Under the pieces are notes generated by a model that searched no databases, had not been told where the DNA came from, and was given only the letters and a program-made list of their open reading frames with translations. From assembly GCA_018668475.1 (NCBI GenBank), contig JABJCZ010000120.1:1-6167 (forward strand): a stretch of 6,167 nucleotides of DNA, given 5' to 3'. Below, piece after piece: positions 1 to 5,456 of the stretch (the first letter of the stretch is position 1; every line of letters begins with the position of its first letter). Both the position numbers and the translations under genes were made by a program. Source of the DNA: Alphaproteobacteria bacterium (GTDB lineage: Bacteria > Pseudomonadota > Alphaproteobacteria > UBA828).

Positions 1-541
1 ATCCGTCAGCTATGGCGTCTTCGGTGCTGTGGCGCACGCAGCCCGCCATGGTCACCCCGGTAATGATCAGCGTATCAACCCGATGCGCCTGAAGATAACT
101 GCCAAGATAGGTGCCATGAAACGCGCTCGCGCGCTTCTTACAGATGACCAACTCTCCGTCCTGGGGCGCGATGCGCTCGTCAATCGCTGCGGCTTCAGTT
201 CCTTCCCGCACGGTCTCAACCGGAATTTTCATATGCCAGAGGCCGGTGTCGGAATTGGGGCCTGTCGGATTTTGATACGCCGTCGTCGTATAGATAATCG
301 GAATACGCTTGGCGCGCGCGGCAGCCAGCAACTTCTGATTCGCCGGAATAATCTCGTCCATGTTGTCACATGTGAACGGATAGCCCGGCTGGGTCCATGC
401 GTTGGCGAGGTCGATAATCAATAACGCCGGGCGCTTGCCATAGCCGATACGGCGCTGAAACCCGCGGGTCTGGTAAATCTTTGAATCCGCCGCAAAGACT
501 GTTTCCAACGCCTTTTTGAGTTCGTCACTCGTGCCCGCCAT
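1..541 (-). CDS. Isochorismatase-family cysteine hydrolase, N-carbamoylsarcosine amidase-like (partial, C-terminus missing)
   Basis: Reading the minus strand from the ATG at 541 gives 180 residues with no stop before the window edge, so the C-terminus lies outside. The fold family is clear. A GKRPALLIID strand carries the catalytic Asp (D44). CKKRASAFHGT carries the catalytic Lys (K135, three residues before SAF). GVTMAGCVRHS carries the nucleophilic Cys (C168), preceded by the family's non-proline cis-peptide region. The GYGKRPALLIID opening and the GCVR context resemble N-carbamoylsarcosine amidase more than EntB-type isochorismatase or nicotinamidase. Such enzymes hydrolyse a carbamoyl or amide group through a Cys thioester, probably in the cytoplasm, as no signal peptide is seen. 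The start is supported by an AAGGA Shine-Dalgarno (553-549 on the minus strand) 7 nt upstream. It is transcribed divergently from the LysR gene, which suggests it is a regulated target. The exact substrate is unknown; maleamate or another small amide is possible. Confidence 0.88.
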   Translation of the reverse strand, partial: MAGTSDELKKALETVFAADSKIYQTRGFQRRIGYGKRPALLIIDLANAWTQPGYPFTCDNMDEIIPANQKLLAAARAKRIPIIYTTTAYQNPTGPNSDTGLWHMKIPVETVREGTEAAAIDERIAPQDGELVICKKRASAFHGTYLGSYLQAHRVDTLIITGVTMAGCVRHSTEDAIADG

Positions 542-670
542 GATTAGTTCCTTTTAGTTTTCCGGCATCAATGAAGTGTTGACGGTAGGAGAGTTTCCCC
601 GAACCTGTCCAATATCAATTTGGCATATTTTGATACCTAATTCACATCAATTTATGAGAAGATCACCAGG
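542..670. promoter_or_regulatory. Divergent intergenic control region
   Basis: This 129-bp gap separates the minus-strand hydrolase from the plus-strand LysR gene, the usual place for LysR-type control of both genes. Its LysR-proximal half (about 611-655) is AT-rich compared with the flanking genes and holds the ATCAA half-sites listed separately. I could not assign a convincing -35/-10 pair on either strand. The best plus-strand pair is TTGATA (630-635) with TATGAG (653-658) at 17-nt spacing. It would start transcription almost at the LysR start codon and is weak. Confidence 0.6.
613..650. promoter_or_regulatory. Putative LysR-type operator: three ATCAA half-sites in alternating orientation, 16 bp apart
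   Basis: ATCAA lies at 614-618, its complement TTGAT at 630-634, and ATCAA again at 646-650, so successive half-sites start exactly 16 bp apart. The second and third form TTGAT-N11-ATCAA, which has the T-N11-A spacing and dyad symmetry typical of LysR-family boxes. The first and second form TATCAA-N11-TTGATA (613-618 and 630-635). An 8-bp direct repeat, ATCAATTT, covers 614-621 and 646-653. Placement just upstream of the LysR gene and within the divergent gap fits autoregulation plus control of the minus-strand hydrolase. Binding itself is inferred. Confidence 0.5.
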
Positions 671-1573
671 ATGAGTATTGAGCTACGCCATTTGCGCTAT
701 TTTGCCGCGGTCGCGGAAGAACTGCATTTCCACCGCGCCGCCGAACGCCTCAACATTGCCCAGCCTGCACTGAGCCGGGCCATCCGCTCGCTGGAGGGCG
801 ACCTCGGCTGCGCGCTCTTAACGCGGACCACGCGCCGTGTCGCTTTGACTGACGCAGGGCGGATCTTCGTCAAGGAAGCCCGCGCCGCCCTGCATCAGGT
901 TGATGTTGCCATCGCGCTCGCCCGCGATGCCGCCGACGGCAAGATCGGACATCTCGCGATCGGTTACATGGATTTCGCAATCAATGGGCCGCTGCCACAT
1001 ATTCTCAGCGAATTTCGCATTGAAAACCCAGGTATCGCCGTCGAACTCACCCATCTATGGACCGAACGCCAGCGCACGGCACTGGTGACCGGCGAAATCG
1101 ACGTGGGCTTCATGATCGGGCCGTTCGACGCGGCCGGCATTACGACCACTGTGGTGGCGCGGGAAAACCTGGTGGCAGTATTGCCAGAGCATCACCCGTT
1201 GGCGTCACGGGATAGCCTGAGGCTCGAAGACCTGCGCACCGAGCCATTTGTCCTCGGCTCGCAGGATACCTGGGGGCCGTTCCGGCGGCTGATCGGCGAG
1301 CTCTGTCTAGATGCCGGTTTTGTGCCCGACGTCGTGCAGGAATCGCACAGCAGCGATGGCATCTTTGACCTCGTTGCCGCCGGCATGGGCATGACTCTCT
1401 ATGTCGAAACCGCGCGCCATCTGAGCCTACGGGGCACCGTCAGCCGCCCGCTCACGCCAGCCATTGCCCAGATCGAAACAGTCGCCGCCTGGCGCACAGA
1501 CAGTACCTCGGCCGCCGTGCACCGGTTTGCGGAATACGCAAGCCGCCCGCCGCACGGGGCCGGCCACAACTGA
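671..1573 (+). CDS. LysR-family transcriptional regulator
   Basis: The 300-residue protein has the usual LysR length. The N-terminal winged helix-turn-helix covers about residues 1-60: LRHLRYFAAVAEELHFHRAAERL, then the recognition region with QPALSRAIRSLE, then LLTRTTRRVALTDAG. A linker helix runs to about residue 88. A periplasmic-binding-protein-like effector domain follows from about residue 90, with the hallmarks LVTGEIDVGFM (138-148) and VAAGMGMTL (235-243). The N-terminus resembles the CatM/BenM/ClcR subgroup, whose members activate catabolic genes in response to a pathway intermediate. This resemblance does not identify the effector. The start is supported by GAGAAG (656-661) 9 nt upstream, and the conserved ELRHLRYF opening begins at residue 4. 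It is divergent to the hydrolase and 104 nt upstream of the deacylase on the same strand, so it probably regulates one or both. Confidence 0.93.
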   Translation: MSIELRHLRYFAAVAEELHFHRAAERLNIAQPALSRAIRSLEGDLGCALLTRTTRRVALTDAGRIFVKEARAALHQVDVAIALARDAADGKIGHLAIGYMDFAINGPLPHILSEFRIENPGIAVELTHLWTERQRTALVTGEIDVGFMIGPFDAAGITTTVVARENLVAVLPEHHPLASRDSLRLEDLRTEPFVLGSQDTWGPFRRLIGELCLDAGFVPDVVQESHSSDGIFDLVAAGMGMTLYVETARHLSLRGTVSRPLTPAIAQIETVAAWRTDSTSAAVHRFAEYASRPPHGAGHN

Positions 1574-1677
1574 TCATTTGTTCAATGACCATAGGCGCCT
1601 GGGCTTCAGACCTGTAAAGTGGCGAACGCAAATGGTACGTGCCCTGACATTTCTGCATCCGCTCGGGAAAATGATCG
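1574..1677. other. Intergenic gap between LysR gene and deacylase gene
   Basis: These 104 bases carry no ORF with coding support. A short dyad, TCATT (1574-1578) and AATGA (1584-1588), follows the LysR stop directly. Its five-pair stem is AT-rich and has no T-run, so it is not a credible intrinsic terminator. An 8-bp palindrome AGGCGCCT sits in the middle at about 1593-1600. No ATCAA-N11 LysR-type box like that at 613-650 is repeated here. I found no clear promoter, so the deacylase may be read through from the LysR gene or have its own promoter that I cannot recognise. Confidence 0.4.
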
Positions 1678-3141
1678 ATGACCACTGCTGACCAACCCTC
1701 CTTCTATGACATCCTGATTACTGGCGGCGAAGTTATCGACGGCACTGGCGCGCCCCGCAAGAAAGCTGATGTCGGAATTTCGGGAGATCGAATTGTCGCC
1801 CTGGGGGACCTCACCAACAGCACGGCGAGCCGTACCATTGACGCATCTGGCCGCATTATCTCGCCGGGCTTTATCGATGTGCACACCCACGACGACAACT
1901 TGTTGTTTAAAGACCCCGCCATGACACCAAAAACCAGTCAGGGCGTCACCACGGTGGTGGTCGGCAACTGCGGCATTAGTCTGGCACCGCTTGTGCTGGG
2001 CGATAAATTGCCACCTCCACCGCAGGACCTGCTTGGCCAGGCAGACAGCTTCCGGCACAGCACATTCGCGGCCTATACCGATGCGCTCCGCCACACGCCG
2101 CCGGCAGCCAATGCCGGCTTTCTGGTAGGTCACGGCACACTCAGACTCTGCGCCATGGACGATGTAGAGAAACCAGCCAGCGCGGCAGAAATCGACCGGA
2201 TGCGCAACCTGCTGGCCGAGGGCATGGATGCCGGCGCGCTCGGTCTCAGCACCGGTCTTATTTACGCGCCCAACAAGGCCGCAACGACGGATGAAATCAC
2301 CGCCATAACGGAAGTCGCAGCCGAGAAAGGCGGTATTTACGTTACCCATATGCGGAACGAAGCAGACGATATCGAAATCGCAATGGACGAGGCATTCACC
2401 ATCGGGGATCGTGCCAACCTGCCGGTTGTCCTCTCGCACCACAAATGTGCCGGCAAACCAAACCACGGTCGCAGCCCGACGACACTTGGCCTAATCGACG
2501 CCGCCAAAAAGCGCCAAAGCGTTGGCCTTGATGCCTACCCTTACACGGCTGGTTCCACCGTCATCATGCCGGACATGGTACCGCTCGCCGAGCGCGTCAT
2601 CATTACCTGGTCCGATACCCGGCCGGAGTTTGCCGGGCAGGACCTCGCCGACGTCGCGAAATCGCTTGGCTGCAGTGAGGCTGATGCGGCGCGCCAGTTG
2701 ATGCCCGGCGGTGCGATCTATTTCATCATGAGCGAGGACGATGTGCAGCGCATCCTGGCCTATCCCGACACAATGATCGGCTCAGACGGCCTGCCGCACG
2801 ACAAACATCCGCATCCGCGCCTCTGGGGCACATTTCCCCGCGTGCTTGGCCACTACGCACGAGACCTCGGCCTGTTTACGCTGGAAGAAGCCGTGCGCAA
2901 GATGACCGGCCTGTCCGCTACACGCTTTGGGCTGAAGGACCGGGGCGAGGTGCGCGTGGACGCGTTTGCCGACCTGGTCATATTCAATGCTGAAACGGTG
3001 ATCGACAAAGGCGACTTTGAACACCCGCTGGAGCCGGCAGCCGGCATTGACGTCGTTATGGTCAACGGCACCATAATTCGCGAAGGTGGCGCGGAGACGG
3101 GCGCAAGACCCGGCCAGCCACTGGCGCGCGCAAGCGCCTGA
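1678..3141 (+). CDS. N-acyl-D-amino-acid deacylase (D-aminoacylase family amidohydrolase)
   Basis: The 487-residue product matches the usual D-aminoacylase length (about 480-500). The family hydrolyses N-acyl-D-amino acids to a carboxylate and the free D-amino acid, using a zinc site in a TIM barrel of the amidohydrolase superfamily. The expected residues are all visible: the HTHDD metal motif at H69/H71, C98 in GNCGIS, H224 in YVTHMRNE, H254 in SHHK, and D370 in GSDGLPHDKHPHPR. These match the metal and catalytic positions known from the Alcaligenes enzyme with an offset of 2-4 residues. A small beta-sandwich domain is formed by the two ends (DILITGGEVIDGTG and DAFADLVIFNAETV...MVNGTIIREGG). 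No signal peptide is seen, so it is probably cytoplasmic. The start has only a modest Shine-Dalgarno (GGGAAA, 1665-1670). Related D-glutamate, D-aspartate or dihydroorotase-like deacylase activities cannot be excluded from sequence alone. Confidence 0.92.
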   Translation: MTTADQPSFYDILITGGEVIDGTGAPRKKADVGISGDRIVALGDLTNSTASRTIDASGRIISPGFIDVHTHDDNLLFKDPAMTPKTSQGVTTVVVGNCGISLAPLVLGDKLPPPPQDLLGQADSFRHSTFAAYTDALRHTPPAANAGFLVGHGTLRLCAMDDVEKPASAAEIDRMRNLLAEGMDAGALGLSTGLIYAPNKAATTDEITAITEVAAEKGGIYVTHMRNEADDIEIAMDEAFTIGDRANLPVVLSHHKCAGKPNHGRSPTTLGLIDAAKKRQSVGLDAYPYTAGSTVIMPDMVPLAERVIITWSDTRPEFAGQDLADVAKSLGCSEADAARQLMPGGAIYFIMSEDDVQRILAYPDTMIGSDGLPHDKHPHPRLWGTFPRVLGHYARDLGLFTLEEAVRKMTGLSATRFGLKDRGEVRVDAFADLVIFNAETVIDKGDFEHPLEPAAGIDVVMVNGTIIREGGAETGARPGQPLARASA

Positions 3142-3180
3142 CTGTTGCCCAACCAAGCGCCGGGCGAGATCGGTCAACAG
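3142..3180 (+). other. Inverted repeat just after the deacylase stop, possible mRNA hairpin
   Basis: CTGTTGCCC (3142-3150) can pair with GGTCAACAG (3172-3180), giving nine positions with one mismatch and a 21-nt loop. The stem begins at the base after the deacylase stop. No T-run follows it, so it is unlikely to be a Rho-independent terminator. It could act as an mRNA processing or stability element between the deacylase and the oxidoreductase genes, or be chance. Confidence 0.3.
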
Positions 3181-3208
3181 CATATTCGGGGCACACGAAC
3201 TGACGATC

Positions 3209-3214
3209 AGGGAG
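3209..3214 (+). promoter_or_regulatory. Ribosome binding site that fixes the TTG start of oxidoreductase copy 1
   Basis: AGGGAG stands 7 nt before the TTG at 3222-3224. Copy 3 has the same CAGGGAGA block before its ATG, and copy 2 has CAGCGAGA at the matching place. This supports TTG as the true start of copy 1 rather than an internal ATG. Confidence 0.75.
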
Positions 3215-3221
3215 AAAGAAA

Positions 3222-4289
3222 TTGGCTACAAAAGTAAAAATTCTTGTCGTGGGCGTAGGCAACATGGGGCGTTCACACGCGCTGGCTTATCACACCATGG
3301 ACGGCTTTGAGATTGTTGGACTGGTGAGCCCCTCGATCAAAACGCGTGAACTTCCTGATGAGCTTGCGGGTTACCCAAAATTTACGGACTACGACGCCGC
3401 GCTAGCCGACGCCAAACCGGATGCTGTATCCATCAATACCTACCCAGATTCCTATGCGGACTTGGCGCTTAAGGCGTTCGACGCCGATTGCCATGTATTC
3501 ATGGAAAAGCCCATCGCGACCAATGCCGCAGATGCGGAAAAAATCGTCGGTGCGGCGCGAGCCAAAAACAAAAAACTCGTCGTCGGTTACATACTGCGCG
3601 TGCATCCGGCCTGGCAGGAATTCATTCGCCAAGCGCAGGGCCTCGGCAAGCCGCTCGTTATGCGCATGAACCTCAATCAGCAAAGCAAAGGCGAGGCCTG
3701 GGGCTGGCATCGCAACCTCATGGAATCGCTCACCCCACTGGTCGATTGCGGCGTGCACTATGTCGATGTGATGTGCCAGATGACCGGCGCCAAACCGGTG
3801 CGCGTGCATGGCATCGGCGCCAAGCTTTCCGCGGATACCAAGATGCAGAATTACGGCCACCTGCACGTCGAGTTCGATGACGGCTCTGTCGGCTGGTATG
3901 AGGCCGGCTGGGGCCCGATGATGAGCGAGGTCGCTTTCTTCGTGAAGGACGTCGTCGGCCCCAAAGGACACGTCTCCATCGTCCCGAAAACCGGATCGGA
4001 TGCGGCCTCATCGGACAACATCGATTCCCACACCCAGACCAACTCATTGTTGGTCCATAGCGCGGAGCTCGACGACAACGACAACTTCGTGAACGAAGAT
4101 ACCTGGATCAGCATGGCCGACGAGCCCGGCCACGACGACCTCTGTTATCGAGAGCAGGAGGTCTTTTACAAGGCGATTACTGAGGGCACCGACCTCTCGG
4201 AGCATATGGATAGCGCGGTCAACTCACTAAAGATCGTGCTGGCCGCAGACGAAAGCATCAAATTGGGCGAAGTCGTTCATATGAGCTGA
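3222..4289 (+). CDS. Gfo/Idh/MocA-family NAD(P)-dependent oxidoreductase, tandem copy 1
   Basis: This 355-residue protein starts at TTG. The Rossmann nucleotide-binding motif is GVGNMG (G11, G13, G16). The family EKP signature is at 95-97, with K96 the expected catalytic lysine. The second-domain motif DCGVHYVDVM places D175 and H179 where inositol dehydrogenase has its Asp/His pair. These features indicate a cytoplasmic dehydrogenase acting on a hydroxyl or keto group of a sugar, cyclitol or related polar compound; the substrate is not determinable. No signal peptide is present, so it is unlike the exported glucose-fructose oxidoreductases. It begins 80 nt after the deacylase and 48 nt before copy 2, so co-transcription is likely. 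It is about 79% identical to copy 2 (76 differences in 355 positions, one single-residue gap). Fifty-five of the differences fall before D175, so the C-terminal domain is much better conserved. Gfo/Idh/MocA membership is certain, specificity unknown. Confidence 0.92.
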   Translation: MATKVKILVVGVGNMGRSHALAYHTMDGFEIVGLVSPSIKTRELPDELAGYPKFTDYDAALADAKPDAVSINTYPDSYADLALKAFDADCHVFMEKPIATNAADAEKIVGAARAKNKKLVVGYILRVHPAWQEFIRQAQGLGKPLVMRMNLNQQSKGEAWGWHRNLMESLTPLVDCGVHYVDVMCQMTGAKPVRVHGIGAKLSADTKMQNYGHLHVEFDDGSVGWYEAGWGPMMSEVAFFVKDVVGPKGHVSIVPKTGSDAASSDNIDSHTQTNSLLVHSAELDDNDNFVNEDTWISMADEPGHDDLCYREQEVFYKAITEGTDLSEHMDSAVNSLKIVLAADESIKLGEVVHMS

Positions 4290-4337
4290 CCCTTCGACCG
4301 CAGCAACTCAAAACAACCGAACCAGCGAGATTTCTCA

Positions 4338-5408
4338 ATGGCGGATAGAGTCAAAGTACTGGTCGTCGGCGTCGGCAATATGGGCCGCTCTCATGCGCTC
4401 GCCTATCATCGAATGGATGGATTCGAGCTGGCCGGGCTCATGAGCCCGTCAATCCATTCACGTACAGATCTGCCGACAGAAATTGAGGGCTACCCGAAAT
4501 TCGCCGATTTCGATGAAGCTATGGCGGCAACCAGACCTGATGCCGTGTCGATCAATTCATATACCGACACGCACAAGGAATATGCGCTGAAGGCGTTTGA
4601 CGCAAATTGCCACGTGTTCATCGAAAAGCCCTTGGCCGTGACCGTTGCGGACGCTCAGGAGATTGTTGACGCCGCCAAGGCCAGAAACCGCAAACTGATG
4701 GTCGGTTACATCCTGCGGGTGCATCCCGCGTGGCAGCGGTTCATCGCTGAATCGAAAAAGCTCGGCAAGCCTTTGGTCATGCGGATGAACCTGAACCAGC
4801 AGAGCAAAGGCGAGGCCTGGGCCGTCCATAAGGCGATCATGACCGACCACACGCCACTGACCGATTGCGGCGTTCACTATGTCGACGTCATGTGCCAGAT
4901 GACCGAAGCCAAGCCGGTGCGCGTGCATGGCATCGGCGCCAAGCTTTCGGCTGATACCAAGATCCAGAACTACGGCCACCTGCACATCGAGTTCGATGAC
5001 GGATCGGTTGGCTGGTATGAAGCCGGCTGTGGCCCGATGATGAGCGAGGTCGCTTACTTCGTGAAGGATGTGGTCGGGCCAAAGGGCCATGTGTCCATCG
5101 TCCCGAAGACCGGATCGGATGCGGCCGCATCCGACAGCATGGACTCCCACATCCAGACCAATCTTCTGCTGATCCACAGCGCAGAGCTGGACGATAACGA
5201 CAACTTCGTAAATGAAGATACCTGGAGCAGCATGGCCGACGAGCCGAGCCACGATGACCTCTGCCAGCGCGAGCAGGAGGTCTTCTACACGGCAATTACG
5301 GAGGGCACCGACCTCACCGAGCACATGGACAGCGCGCTCAGTTCACTGAGAATCGTGTTGGCCGCAGATGAAAGCATTAAATCGGGCGAAGTCGTTCATT
5401 TGAGCTGA
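4338..5408 (+). CDS. Gfo/Idh/MocA-family NAD(P)-dependent oxidoreductase, tandem copy 2
   Basis: This complete 356-residue paralogue begins at ATG. It keeps the Rossmann GVGNMG at 11-16, EKP at 96-98 (K97) and DCGVHYVDVM with D176 and H180, so it should be an active dehydrogenase. Compared with copy 1 it has one extra residue near position 44. Compared with copy 3 it is about 85% identical over the 237 residues available. Two points stand out. The conserved YEAGWGPMMSE segment reads YEAGCGPMMSE here (C230), a change absent from both neighbours. Its upstream block is CAGCGAGA rather than CAGGGAGA, giving a weaker Shine-Dalgarno than the other two copies. The first half is nearly copy 3-like in DNA (identical runs of 56 and 50 nt). 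The stretch after about residue 197 is closer to copy 1, suggesting conversion between copies. The substrate is unknown but probably related to that of its neighbours. Confidence 0.92.
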   Translation: MADRVKVLVVGVGNMGRSHALAYHRMDGFELAGLMSPSIHSRTDLPTEIEGYPKFADFDEAMAATRPDAVSINSYTDTHKEYALKAFDANCHVFIEKPLAVTVADAQEIVDAAKARNRKLMVGYILRVHPAWQRFIAESKKLGKPLVMRMNLNQQSKGEAWAVHKAIMTDHTPLTDCGVHYVDVMCQMTEAKPVRVHGIGAKLSADTKIQNYGHLHIEFDDGSVGWYEAGCGPMMSEVAYFVKDVVGPKGHVSIVPKTGSDAAASDSMDSHIQTNLLLIHSAELDDNDNFVNEDTWSSMADEPSHDDLCQREQEVFYTAITEGTDLTEHMDSALSSLRIVLAADESIKSGEVVHLS

Positions 5409-5456
5409 CCACTCGTCCGCACATTTTCAAGAGACCGAAACAGGGAGACTCTAACA

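Noticed and set aside
29..424. Plus-strand ORF of 131 codons opposite the first gene
   Set aside because: The minus strand in this stretch encodes a complete set of isochorismatase-family catalytic motifs (D44, K135, C168); the plus-strand ORF has no recognisable motif and is its shadow.
1574..1588. TCATT/AATGA dyad after the LysR stop as an intrinsic terminator
   Set aside because: The stem has only five AT-rich pairs and no following T-run.
1632..1691. Possible 19-codon leader peptide ahead of and overlapping the deacylase start
   Set aside because: It has no good ribosome binding site, no run of regulatory codons and no terminator/antiterminator pair nearby.
1606..2466. Long minus-strand ORF of 286 codons
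   Set aside because: It lies antisense to the D-aminoacylase gene, whose conserved metal-site motifs prove the plus-strand reading. The long antisense frame follows from GC-rich codon structure.
4557..5324. Long minus-strand ORF of 255 codons, with similar antisense ORFs at 3402-3971 and 5577-6104
   Set aside because: All three are mirror frames of the duplicated oxidoreductases; their likeness to each other simply reflects duplication of the sense gene.
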